This document shows, piece after piece, positions 47,327 through 56,034 of a stretch of 64,000 bases of DNA. The position numbers were made by a program, and so were the translations under genes. The stretch's first letter is position 1. Each line of letters begins with the position of its first letter. This DNA is from CBDCGS01 sp965216915 (lineage in GTDB: Bacteria; Pseudomonadota; Alphaproteobacteria; UBA828): contig CBDCGS010000011.1 of the NCBI GenBank assembly GCA_965216915.1, positions 62,001 through 126,000 on the forward strand. The letters run 5' to 3'. Below the pieces are notes generated by a model, which had not been told where the DNA came from, ran no database searches, and saw only the letters and a list, made by a program, of their open reading frames with translations.

Positions 47327-49198
47327 ATGCGCGCCATGAGTCGTGCGCGCACGACATTGTGGATGTCGGGGCGGGGCGCGCTCGTCGCGGTCCTCCTCGC
47401 AGCGCTTGCGATCGTTGGTGGGGATCATCCGGCCTCGGCCGAAACCTATACCGGTCACGGCGCCGCAATCCACGGCGACGTCAAGTACCCGGCTGACTTT
47501 ACGCATTTCGACTATGTCAATCCCGACGCGCCGAAAGGCGGCACCTTGCGGCTTGCCGCGATTGGCAGTTTCGACAGCCTCAACCCCTACATCATCAAGG
47601 GCCTGAGCGCGGCCGGCCTCGGCCTCATGTTCGAGACCTTGATGGCATCCTCCGACGATGAGGCGTCGTCGTCATACGGACTGCTCGCGAGCCGGATCGA
47701 GTACCCACAGGACCGCTCCTGGGTGCAATTCACGCTCCGGCCCGAAGCCCGTTGGCATGACGGCACGCCGGTCACCGCCGACGACGTGATCTTCTCGTTC
47801 GACACCTTGCGCAGCGACGGCACGCCGCTCTACCGGGTCTACTACGCCGACGTCGCGCGCACCGAGAAGATCGACGCGCAGACGGTGCGCTTCGTCTTCA
47901 GCCACGCCGGCAATCGCGAGCTGCCGTTCATTCTGGGACAGCTCCCGGTCCTGTCGAAGGCGTATTTCGAGCGCCACCCGTTCAACCAGACCACGCTTGA
48001 GCCGCCGCTCGGCAGCGGACCCTACAAGATCGCCGAATTCGAAACCGCGCGCTCGATCACCTATCGCCGCGATCCGGACTATTGGGGCGCCGATCTGCCG
48101 ATCAACCGCGGGCGCTGGAACTTCGACGTCATCCGCTACGATTATTATCGCGACGCGACGGTGACCACGGAGGCGTTCAAGGCGCACGAGTTCGATGTTC
48201 GAGTCGAGAACTCGGCCAAGGATTGGGCCACCGCCTACGCCGGCCCGCAGTTCGACAACGGCCGTGCGATCCGTGAGGAGATCCCGCACGAGCTGCCGAC
48301 CGGCATGCAGGGCTTCGCGATGAACCTGCGTAAGCCGATATTCCACGATCGGCGGGTGCGTCAGGCGCTCGGCTATAGCTTCGATTTCGAGTGGGCGAAC
48401 AAGGCGCTGTTCTATGGCGCCTACGCGCGCACGACGAGCTACTTCTCCAACTCCGAGCTTGCCTCGTCCGGCCTGCCGAGCGCGGCGGAGCGTGCGATCT
48501 TAGAACCCTATCGTGACCAATTGCCGCCCGAGCTCTTCACGACCGGCTACACGCCGCCAACGACCGACGGCTCCGGCAGGATCCGAAGCCAGCTCCGCGA
48601 GGCGGCGCAGCTCCTCGACGACGCGGGATGGCGCATCGTCGACGGCGCGCGGCGCGACCCGGAGACCGGGCAGGCGATGGAAATCGAGTTCCTCTTGGTT
48701 CAGCCGAGCTTCGAGCGCATCGTGCAGCCGATGGTCGGCAATCTCGAGCGGCTCGGCATTCGCGCCACCATCCGCATCGTCGATACCGCGCAATATCAGA
48801 ACCGCGTCGATAATTACGACTTCGACATCATCGTCGCGAGCTTCGGCCAATCGCTCTCGCCCGGCAACGAGCAGCGCGACTATTGGAGCAGCGCGAGTGC
48901 CGACGTGCCGGGTGGCCGCAACGTCATCGGCATCAAAGACCCCATCGTCGACGCGCTCGTCGAGGCGCTCATCCTCTCCCCCGATCGCGAGAGCCTGATC
49001 ACCGCGGCGCGCGCGCTCGACAGGGTGCTGCTGTGGGGCCACTACGTGGTGCCGCAATTTCACATCCGCGTCTTCCGGGTGGCGCGCTGGGACAAGTTCG
49101 GGCGCCCGGCAATCTCTCCGCGCTACGCGCTCGGCCTCGTCGACACCTGGTGGGTCGATCCCGACAAGGCGGCAGCACTCGACGCCGCGACACGCTGA
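47327..49198 (+). CDS. Periplasmic extracellular solute-binding protein, family 5 (YejA-like), copy 2
   Basis: 623 residues, same architecture as its upstream neighbour: signal peptide about 1-38 (cleavage after ASA), then FDYVNPDAPKGGTLRLAAIG, ARWHDGTPVTADDVIFSFDT, and VRQALGYSFDFEWANKALF. Matching blocks along the whole length point to a tandem duplication that has since diverged. ATG 47327 is used; ATG 47336 would shorten the n-region by three residues. Either each protein serves the same YejBEF channel with different ligands, or one has been repurposed. Confidence 0.92.
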   Translation: MRAMSRARTTLWMSGRGALVAVLLAALAIVGGDHPASAETYTGHGAAIHGDVKYPADFTHFDYVNPDAPKGGTLRLAAIGSFDSLNPYIIKGLSAAGLGLMFETLMASSDDEASSSYGLLASRIEYPQDRSWVQFTLRPEARWHDGTPVTADDVIFSFDTLRSDGTPLYRVYYADVARTEKIDAQTVRFVFSHAGNRELPFILGQLPVLSKAYFERHPFNQTTLEPPLGSGPYKIAEFETARSITYRRDPDYWGADLPINRGRWNFDVIRYDYYRDATVTTEAFKAHEFDVRVENSAKDWATAYAGPQFDNGRAIREEIPHELPTGMQGFAMNLRKPIFHDRRVRQALGYSFDFEWANKALFYGAYARTTSYFSNSELASSGLPSAAERAILEPYRDQLPPELFTTGYTPPTTDGSGRIRSQLREAAQLLDDAGWRIVDGARRDPETGQAMEIEFLLVQPSFERIVQPMVGNLERLGIRATIRIVDTAQYQNRVDNYDFDIIVASFGQSLSPGNEQRDYWSSASADVPGGRNVIGIKDPIVDALVEALILSPDRESLITAARALDRVLLWGHYVVPQFHIRVFRVARWDKFGRPAISPRYALGLVDTWWVDPDKAAALDAATR

Positions 49199-49220
49199 AG
49201 GAGGGCGATAACGCCCGCCG

Positions 49221-50426
49221 ATGTTCGCCTACATCATCCGCCGATTGCTGCTGATCATCCCGACGCTCTTCGCGATCATGGTGGTCAACTTCCTGGTCAT
49301 CCAGATCGCGCCCGGCGGTCCGGTCGAGCAGGCGATCGCGGAGCTGACCGGCACGGCCGTCGAAGCGACGGCGCGCGTCTCGGGCGCCTCGGGCGGCGAG
49401 GTCGGCACCTCCGGCCAGGCGCAGCTCGGCGCTGATTCGAGCAGCGCGACCAGCAAGTATCGGGGTGCGCGCGGCCTTGATCCCGACCTTATTCTTTCCC
49501 TTCAGAAACAATACGGCTTCGTTGGCCCGGACTGCTATCCCGAACGCCGTGGTGGCGACGAGGTGGGAGCCGCGGGCGGCGATACCGAGAGAGAGGACGA
49601 CCCATGCAAGCCGCTATCTCTCGGGAAACGCTTCCTCAAGATGCTCGGCAACTACGTCCGTTTCGATTTCGGCGACAGCTTCTTCCGCGACGAATCGGTC
49701 GTCGGCATCGTGGCCGAGAAACTGCCCGTCTCGATCTCGCTCGGCCTTTGGACGACTCTTCTCGCCTACCTCATCTCGATCCCGCTCGGCATCGCGAAGG
49801 CGGTGCGCGATGGCAGCCGCTTCGACGTGTGGACGAGCGGCGCGATCATCGTCGGCTACGCAATCCCGAGCTTTCTCTTCGCGGTGTTGCTCATCGTGCT
49901 GTTTGCGGGCGGCAGCTATGTCGATTGGTTCCCGCTGCGCGGCCTGACCTCGTCCAACTTCGACGAACTCTCGCTCGGTGCCCAGATCGCGGACTATTTC
50001 TGGCACTTGGTCCTGCCGATCATGGCCATGGCGATCGGCGGCTTCGCCACGCTGACGATGCTCACCAAGAACTCGTTCCTGGAGGAGGTGAACAAGCAAT
50101 ATGTCATCACCGCGCGCGCCAAGGGCCTCACCGAGCGGCGCGTGCTCTATGGCCATATCTTCCGCAACGCGATGCTCATCATCATCGCGGGCTTCCCGGG
50201 GCAATTCATCGGCATCCTGTTCACCGGCGCGCTGTTGATCGAGGTGATCTTCTCGCTCGACGGGCTTGGCCTGCTCGGCTTCGAATCGCTGATCAAGCGC
50301 GACTACCCGATCATTTTCGGCACGCTCTTCGTGTTCACCTTGCTCGGGCTGGTGGTCAACCTGATCGGCGATCTGATGTACGTCCTCATCGATCCGCGGA
50401 TCGATTTCGAGAAACGCGAGGCCTGA
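49221..50426 (+). CDS. yejB: Peptide-type ABC transporter permease YejB
   Basis: Inner-membrane permease. 401 residues with the first helix at about 8-29 (IPTLFAIMVVNFLVIQ), a long periplasmic segment (about 30-165) and five more helices; the EAA-like loop is YVITARAKGLTERRVLYGH. The periplasmic part is longer than usual for YejB and includes a Gly/Asp/Glu-rich stretch between Cys105 and Cys129. ATG start 22 bases after the second binding-protein gene. Confidence 0.92.
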   Translation: MFAYIIRRLLLIIPTLFAIMVVNFLVIQIAPGGPVEQAIAELTGTAVEATARVSGASGGEVGTSGQAQLGADSSSATSKYRGARGLDPDLILSLQKQYGFVGPDCYPERRGGDEVGAAGGDTEREDDPCKPLSLGKRFLKMLGNYVRFDFGDSFFRDESVVGIVAEKLPVSISLGLWTTLLAYLISIPLGIAKAVRDGSRFDVWTSGAIIVGYAIPSFLFAVLLIVLFAGGSYVDWFPLRGLTSSNFDELSLGAQIADYFWHLVLPIMAMAIGGFATLTMLTKNSFLEEVNKQYVITARAKGLTERRVLYGHIFRNAMLIIIAGFPGQFIGILFTGALLIEVIFSLDGLGLLGFESLIKRDYPIIFGTLFVFTLLGLVVNLIGDLMYVLIDPRIDFEKREA

Positions 50427-50429
50427 GCG

Positions 50430-51464
50430 GTGCACTTGCGTCTCTCTCCGATCAGCCGGCGACGCATCCACAATTTCAAGGCCAACCGCCGCGGCTACAT
50501 CTCGTTCTGGCTCTTTCTGATCCTGTTCGTGTTCTCGCTCTTCGCCGAGTTCATCGCGAACGACAAGCCGCTCGTCATCAAGTTCGACGGCGGCTACTAC
50601 TTTCCGATTTTCGAGACCTACCCCGAGACCGAGTTCGGCGGCGACTTCGAGACCGAGGCGGACTACCGCGACCCCTTCGTGCAGGAGCTGATCGAGGAGA
50701 AGGGCTGGATGGTCTGGCCGCTGGTGCCCTACAGCTACCGCACCATCAACTACGACCTGCCGGTGCCCGCGCCCGCGCCGCCCTCTGCCGAGAATTGGCT
50801 TGGCACCGACGATCAGGGGCGCGATGTCTTCGCGCGGCTCATCTACGGCTTCCGCATATCGGTGCTGTTCGGCCTCGTGCTCACGGTGCTGGCCTCGATC
50901 ATCGGCATCGCGGCCGGCGCCGTCCAAGGCTATTTCGGCGGCTGGGTGGACTTGATCTTCCAGCGCGTCATCGAGGTGTGGTCGGGCCTGCCGCAGCTCT
51001 TCATCCTGATCATCCTCGCGAGCATCGTCGAGCCGAGCTTCGGGCTCCTGTTGGTGGTGCTGCTTCTCTTCAGCTGGATGTCGCTGGTGGGCGTGGTGCG
51101 CGCCGAGTTCCTGCGGGTGCGCAACTTCGACTACATCCGCGCCGCGCGCGCCCTCGGCGTGAGGGATTCCGTGATCATCGTGCGTCATGCGCTCCCCAAC
51201 GCCATGGTCTCCGCGCTGACCTTCCTGCCGTTCATCCTCAACGGCTCGATCACCACGCTCACGGCGCTCGATTTTCTGGGCTTCGGCCTGCCGCCTGGCT
51301 CTCCCTCGCTCGGTGAGCTGTTGCAGCAGGGCAAGTCCAACCTGCAAGCGCCATGGTTGGGCTTTGCGGGCTTCATCATGATCGCGGTGATGTTGAGCCT
51401 CTTGATCTTCATCGGCGAGGCGGTGCGCGACGCCTTCGACCCGCGCAAGCTGGTGGGCCGATGA
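50430..51464 (+). CDS. yejE: Peptide-type ABC transporter permease YejE
   Basis: Second permease. 344 residues starting at GTG, three bases after yejB. A cytoplasmic start (SPISRRRIHNFKANRRGYIS) typical of YejE, first helix about 25-42, a large periplasmic loop (YPETEFGGDFETEADYRDP), then five helices with LGTDDQGRDVFARLIYGFRI and the EAA loop YIRAARALGVRDSVIIVRH. Stop overlaps the yejF ATG (ATGA). Confidence 0.94.
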   Translation: MHLRLSPISRRRIHNFKANRRGYISFWLFLILFVFSLFAEFIANDKPLVIKFDGGYYFPIFETYPETEFGGDFETEADYRDPFVQELIEEKGWMVWPLVPYSYRTINYDLPVPAPAPPSAENWLGTDDQGRDVFARLIYGFRISVLFGLVLTVLASIIGIAAGAVQGYFGGWVDLIFQRVIEVWSGLPQLFILIILASIVEPSFGLLLVVLLLFSWMSLVGVVRAEFLRVRNFDYIRAARALGVRDSVIIVRHALPNAMVSALTFLPFILNGSITTLTALDFLGFGLPPGSPSLGELLQQGKSNLQAPWLGFAGFIMIAVMLSLLIFIGEAVRDAFDPRKLVGR

Positions 51465-53086
51465 GCCACGTCGTCAGCGTGCAGGACCTCGCGGTCGACT
51501 TCCAAAGCGGCGGCGAGACGGTCCACGCCGTAAAGGGCGTCTCGTTCGACATCGACAAGGGCGAGACGGTCGCCCTCGTCGGCGAGAGCGGCTCGGGCAA
51601 GTCCGTCACCGCGCTCTCGATCCTTCAGCTCCTGCCCTATCCCGTCGCATCGCACCCGCGCGGGCGCATCGAGGTCGAGAACGCGGACATGCTCACGGCA
51701 TCGCCCCGCAAGCTCCGCCAGGTGCGCGGCAACCATGTGTCGATGATCTTCCAGGAGCCGATGACCTCGCTCAACCCGCTGCACACGATCGGCAAGCAGG
51801 TCGCCGAGGCGCTGATGCTCCATCGCGGCGTGCCTAAGGCGCAGGCGCTGGCGCGCGCCCAAGAGTTGCTGGAGCTCGTCGCGCTCGGCGAGACGGCGAA
51901 GCGCCTCAAGGCCTATCCGCACGAGCTCTCGGGCGGACAGCGGCAACGGGTGATGATTGCGATGGCGCTCGCCTGCAAGCCCGATCTGTTGATCGCGGAC
52001 GAGCCGACCACGGCGCTCGACGTCACGGTGCAGGCACAGATCCTCAAGCTCCTCAAGGAGCTGCAGTCACGCCTCGGGATGGCGATGCTCCTGATCACCC
52101 ACGACCTCAACATCGTGCGGCATATCGCCGATCGGGTGTGCGTGATGCGGCACGGCGAAATCGTCGAGGCCGGCACGACACAGGCCGTGTTCGAAACGCC
52201 GCAGCACAGCTACACCCAGGAGCTCCTCGCCGCGGAGCCGAAGGGCGCGCCGCTCCACGTCGACGCCAGCGCGCCCAGTGTGATCACATGCGCCGATCTC
52301 AAGGTGCACTTTCCGATCAAACGGGGTGTGCTGCGGCGCACCGTAGGACACATCAAGGCGGTCGACGGCGTGACGCTCGACGTGCGCGCGGGCCAGACGG
52401 TCGGTGTCGTCGGCGAGAGCGGGTCGGGCAAGACGACGCTCGCGCTCGGCCTTCTTCGACTGCTCAAGAGCTCGGGTCCGATCCAATTCGAGGGCCAGGA
52501 TATCCAGGGCTGGCGCTTCAAGGAGATGCGCCCGCTGCGGCAACGCATGCAGCTCGTATTTCAAGACCCCTATAGCTCGCTCAGCCCACGCATGACCGTG
52601 CGCCAAATCATCGAGGAGGGTCTCAAGGTCCACCGCATGGGCGGGGATGAGGCCGCGCGACGCGCCCGGGTCACCGAGGCCCTACGGGAAGTAGGCCTCG
52701 ACCCCGAAACGCAGGACCGCTATCCCCACGAGTTTTCCGGCGGCCAGCGGCAGCGCATCGCGATCGCCCGGGCGCTGGCCCTCAAGCCGCGTCTGGTCGT
52801 GCTAGACGAGCCGACCTCGGCGCTCGACATGTCGGTGCAAGCGCAAATCATCGACCTGCTGCGCGCCCTACAAGACCGCCACCAGCTCGCCTATCTCTTC
52901 ATCAGCCACGATCTCAAGGTCGTACGCGCCATCAGTCACGAGATCATCGTGATGCGCGATGGGCAGGTGGTCGAGCAGGGTCCGGCCGAAGAGATCTTCA
53001 CGGCCCCGGGAACGCCCTACACCCGCGCCCTTCTCGCCGCGGCGTTCGATCTTCAAGCGACCGAGACGGGCGTCGTCAGGATGTGA
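51461..53086 (+). CDS. yejF: Peptide-type ABC transporter ATPase YejF (two fused domains)
   Basis: 541 residues with two complete nucleotide-binding domains. Domain 1: Walker A GESGSGKS at 41-48, signature LSGGQRQRVMIAMAL, Walker B LLIADEPTTALD. Domain 2: GESGSGKT at 318-325, FSGGQRQRIAIARAL, LVVLDEPTSALD. An OppD/F-type linker lies between. One gene therefore supplies both ATPases of the importer. It overlaps the convergent dapE by 11 bases at the stops. Confidence 0.96.
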   Translation: MSHVVSVQDLAVDFQSGGETVHAVKGVSFDIDKGETVALVGESGSGKSVTALSILQLLPYPVASHPRGRIEVENADMLTASPRKLRQVRGNHVSMIFQEPMTSLNPLHTIGKQVAEALMLHRGVPKAQALARAQELLELVALGETAKRLKAYPHELSGGQRQRVMIAMALACKPDLLIADEPTTALDVTVQAQILKLLKELQSRLGMAMLLITHDLNIVRHIADRVCVMRHGEIVEAGTTQAVFETPQHSYTQELLAAEPKGAPLHVDASAPSVITCADLKVHFPIKRGVLRRTVGHIKAVDGVTLDVRAGQTVGVVGESGSGKTTLALGLLRLLKSSGPIQFEGQDIQGWRFKEMRPLRQRMQLVFQDPYSSLSPRMTVRQIIEEGLKVHRMGGDEAARRARVTEALREVGLDPETQDRYPHEFSGGQRQRIAIARALALKPRLVVLDEPTSALDMSVQAQIIDLLRALQDRHQLAYLFISHDLKVVRAISHEIIVMRDGQVVEQGPAEEIFTAPGTPYTRALLAAAFDLQATETGVVRM

Positions 53087-54254
53087 TGGCGGCCCAACCG
53101 TCCGCCGCGAAGAACTGCTCGAGAATGCCGCGATAGATCTCGGTGAGACGCTCGATGTCGGCAACCGCGACCGCCTCGTCGGTCCGGTGCATCGTGCGGC
53201 CGATCAATCCGAATTCGACGACCGGGCAATGGTCCTTGATGAAGCGGGCATCGGACGTGCCGCCGGTCGTGCTGAGCGCGGGCGCGGCGCCCGTGACCGC
53301 CGCGACGGCGCCCGACACGATGTCGCTCAGCGGCCCGGGCGGCGTCAGAAACGACTCGCCGCTCACGGCAATCGCGAGGTCGTAAGCGCCGCCCACGGCG
53401 TCCAGTTCGTCGCGCAGCCGTGCTTCGAGGCGTGCCGATGTGTGCTCATCGTTGAAGCGAATGTTGAAGCGCGCCGTCGCCTCGGCGGGGATCACGTTGG
53501 TCGCCTCGTTGCCGACATCGACCGAGGTGATCTCGAGGTTCGACGGCTGAAAGTGCGCATTGCCGGCATCGAGCAAGATCGCGGCCAGCCGCGCCAGCAT
53601 GGCGATCAGGCGCGGCACGGGATTGTCGGCGAGCTGCGGATAGGCGACGTGCCCCTGCGTGCCGACGACGCGCAGCGTGCCGTTGAGGCTCCCGCGTCGG
53701 CCGATCTTCGCCATCTCGCCGAGCCGGGCCGGGTTGGTGGGTTCGCCGACGAGACAGGCATCGAGCGTTTCGCCGCGCGCGCCAAGCCACTCGAGCACCT
53801 TGCGGGTGCCGTTGATCGCCGGGCCTTCCTCATCGCCCGTGATGAGCAGGCTGATCGAACCCGGCGGCGGCGCATCGCGAGACCCGAGGAAGCGCGCCAC
53901 CGCGGCGACGAAGGCGGCGATGGCGCCCTTCATGTCGGTGGCGCCCCGGCCGCAGAGCATGCCGTCGCGAACCTCCGCCGCGAAGGGCTCGACCGACCAG
54001 GCGCTCGCGTCGCCCACCGGCACGACGTCCGTATGGCCGGCGAAGCAAAAATGGGGCGCGGCCTCGCCCAGGCGCGCATAGAGATTGTCGACGCTCGCGG
54101 TGCCGGGCTCAGAGAAGCGGAGATGGTGGCAGGTGAAGCCGAGCGTCTCGAGCGCATCCGCGAGCACGCCCAACGCGCCGCCATCTGCCGGCGTGACGCT
54201 GCGGCAGCGGATGAGGTCGCAGGCCAGCCCGAGCGGTGTCTCGAGCCTCGCCAT
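53076..54254 (-). CDS. dapE: Succinyl-diaminopimelate desuccinylase
   Basis: Zn-dependent hydrolase of the succinylase branch of lysine/DAP synthesis. 392 residues from ATG 54254: metal-binding FAGHTDVVPVG, GRGATDMKGAIAAF, catalytic Glu in ITGDEEGPAINGT, GEPTN and the end IGRTMHRTDEAV. Lies two bases after dapD, so the two are coupled. Its last 11 bases overlap yejF on the other strand. Confidence 0.97.
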   Translation of the reverse strand: MARLETPLGLACDLIRCRSVTPADGGALGVLADALETLGFTCHHLRFSEPGTASVDNLYARLGEAAPHFCFAGHTDVVPVGDASAWSVEPFAAEVRDGMLCGRGATDMKGAIAAFVAAVARFLGSRDAPPPGSISLLITGDEEGPAINGTRKVLEWLGARGETLDACLVGEPTNPARLGEMAKIGRRGSLNGTLRVVGTQGHVAYPQLADNPVPRLIAMLARLAAILLDAGNAHFQPSNLEITSVDVGNEATNVIPAEATARFNIRFNDEHTSARLEARLRDELDAVGGAYDLAIAVSGESFLTPPGPLSDIVSGAVAAVTGAAPALSTTGGTSDARFIKDHCPVVEFGLIGRTMHRTDEAVAVADIERLTEIYRGILEQFFAADGWAAITS

Positions 54255-54256
54255 GC

Positions 54257-55093
54257 TCAGTTCCGCAGCAATTCGTTGATCGAGGTCTTGGCGCGGGTGC
54301 CGGCGTCGACGCGCTTGACGATCACCGCGCAATAAAGGCTCGGGCCGGCACCGCCGTCGGCGAGCGTCCTGCCGGGCATCGAGCCCGGCACGACGACCGA
54401 ATAGGCCGGCACACGGCCGTAGTGCACCTCGCCCGACTCCCGATCGACGATGCGCGTCGAGGCGCCGAGATAAACCCCCATCGAGAGCACCGCGCCTTGC
54501 TCCACAATCACCCCTTCCGCGACCTCGCTCCGCGCGCCGATGAAGCAGTCATCCTCGATGATCACCGGGTTCGCCTGCAGCGGCTCCAGCACGCCGCCGA
54601 TGCCGGCGCCGCCGGAGATATGGCAGTTCTTGCCGATTTGCGCGCAGCTCCCGACCGTTGCCCAGGTGTCGATCATCGAGCCGCTGTCGACATAGGCGCC
54701 GAGATTGACGAAGCACGGCATGAGGACGACGCCGGGCGCGATGTGGGCCGAGTGGCGCACGATCGCACCGGGCACGGCGCGGAACCCGGCATCGGCGAAG
54801 CGCTCAGCATCCCACCCTGCGAACTTCGAAGGCACCTTGTCGTACCAGGGCGTCGCCCCGCCCGGTCCGCCCGGGATCGTCGCCATGTCGTTCAGCCGAA
54901 ACGAGAGAAGCACAGCCTTCTTGAGCCATTGGTTGACCCGCCAGTCGCTCCCGGCCTTCTCGGCGACGCGCGCCTCGCCGGCATCCAGCATGGCGAGCGC
55001 CGTGTCGACCGCCTCGCGCGGCTCGCCCGTGGTCGCGCCGCTTAGGCTTTCGCGGGCCTCCCATGCAGCCTCGATCGCGCCTTCCAGGTCCAT
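54257..55093 (-). CDS. dapD: Tetrahydrodipicolinate N-succinyltransferase
   Basis: Succinylates tetrahydrodipicolinate. 278 residues: N-terminal helical region (MDLEGAIEAAWEARESLSG), then a left-handed beta helix of hexapeptide repeats (FVNLGAYVDSGSMIDTWATV, IGGVLEPLQANPVIIEDDCF). I use the ATG at 55093, which has GAGGG about eight bases upstream; GTG 55102 would add three residues. Second gene of the nucleotidase-dapD-dapE unit. Confidence 0.95.
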   Translation of the reverse strand: MDLEGAIEAAWEARESLSGATTGEPREAVDTALAMLDAGEARVAEKAGSDWRVNQWLKKAVLLSFRLNDMATIPGGPGGATPWYDKVPSKFAGWDAERFADAGFRAVPGAIVRHSAHIAPGVVLMPCFVNLGAYVDSGSMIDTWATVGSCAQIGKNCHISGGAGIGGVLEPLQANPVIIEDDCFIGARSEVAEGVIVEQGAVLSMGVYLGASTRIVDRESGEVHYGRVPAYSVVVPGSMPGRTLADGGAGPSLYCAVIVKRVDAGTRAKTSINELLRN

Positions 55094-55164
55094 GATGCTC
55101 ACCCTCGCCTTCGTCCGATCCGGCTGAGTCGCCGCGCGCTAACCTAGCGACCGCCCGAAGGCTG

Positions 55165-55872
55165 TCAACGCTCGGCCGGGGGCTGCACGGCGTCGTGGAG
55201 CGCGTGGAGCCAATCGGCGAGATCCTCGGTCACGTGATCGGGAGACACATCCTCGTTTCCGGGAAGCGCCCAGGTGCCGGAATTCTTGACCCAGACCGTG
55301 AGCATTCCCCGCTCCGCGGCGGGTCCGAGGTTGCGCAGGATATCTTCGGCGAACATGGCGCGCGCCGGGTCGATCGCGTGCCGCTCGACGAGGATGTCGT
55401 AGGCCTCCGGAAACGGCTTAGGGATCCAGTTGGCCGCGGCAATATCAAAGATTGCCTCGAAATGATGGGCGACGCCGAGCCGCGCCATCACCCTCTCGGC
55501 GTAGGGCACATCTGCGTTGGTGAAGATGAGCTTGCGCCCGGGAAGCCGCTCGATCGCCGCGTCGAGCGCCGGGTTGGGCGCGATCGGCGACAGGTCGATA
55601 TCGTGCACGAAGTCCAGAAACTCCGTGGGATCGAGCTCGTGCTCGATCATGAGCCCGCGAAGGGTCGTGCCGTATTTGTGGAAGTAGTCCTTCTGTCGCC
55701 GCCGTGCCTCGGCCCGGTCGACCGAGAAGTAATCCGCGATAAACGTGCCGATCCGTTCGCTCACCTGGTCAAACAGGCGCGAACTCGCCGGATAGAGCGT
55801 GTTGTCGAGATCGAAGACCCAGGTGTCGATGTGGGCGACGTCTTCGCTCGCGGGTGGGGCGGTGGGCTCCAT
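55165..55872 (-). CDS. HAD-family pyrimidine 5'-nucleotidase-like hydrolase
   Basis: 235 residues, HAD subfamily I with helical cap. Motif I VFDLDNTLYP places nucleophile Asp21 and acid Asp23; motif II is LIFTNAD; motif III/IV are WIPKPFPEAYDILV and MFAEDILRNLGPA. Similar proteins are called pyrimidine 5'-nucleotidase (yeast Sdt1 type). ATG 55872 lies directly after a promoter box with no ribosome site. It precedes dapD by 71 bases in the same direction; such pairing with dapDE is seen in related bacteria, but the metabolic link is unclear. The frame stays open for 559 codons further upstream, an effect of high G+C, not a real extension. Confidence 0.87.
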   Translation of the reverse strand: MEPTAPPASEDVAHIDTWVFDLDNTLYPASSRLFDQVSERIGTFIADYFSVDRAEARRRQKDYFHKYGTTLRGLMIEHELDPTEFLDFVHDIDLSPIAPNPALDAAIERLPGRKLIFTNADVPYAERVMARLGVAHHFEAIFDIAAANWIPKPFPEAYDILVERHAIDPARAMFAEDILRNLGPAAERGMLTVWVKNSGTWALPGNEDVSPDHVTEDLADWLHALHDAVQPPAER

Positions 55873-55878
55873 GGCCCG

Positions 55879-55907
55879 GTTATAGTGGACGGCGTGGCCG
55901 CCCGCAA
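55879..55907 (-). promoter_or_regulatory. Candidate leaderless promoter for nucleotidase-dapD-dapE
   Basis: Minus strand TTGCGG (55907-55902), 17-base spacer, TATAAC (55884-55879). The box ends six bases before the ATG at 55872, so the message should begin at the start codon; no Shine-Dalgarno is present. Thirteen of fifteen bases from box to ATG match the dapF promoter. Confidence 0.5.
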
Positions 55908-56034
55908 ACCGCCGCAACCGATTCTTAAGCCCCGGGTTCTTAGGATCACGCCGGATCGTGGAGAGGTCTGTCCCCCGAGGTAATTCGTTGCGTTTCCACA
56001 TTTTTTCGCCAATCCGCGCGTGTCTTAGCCGGCC

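Noticed and set aside
49604..51347. Long open frames in other frames over yejB and yejE (570 codons plus, 577 codons minus)
   Set aside because: They cover two clear permease genes with proper motifs and membrane helices; the alternatives are charged low-complexity sequence.
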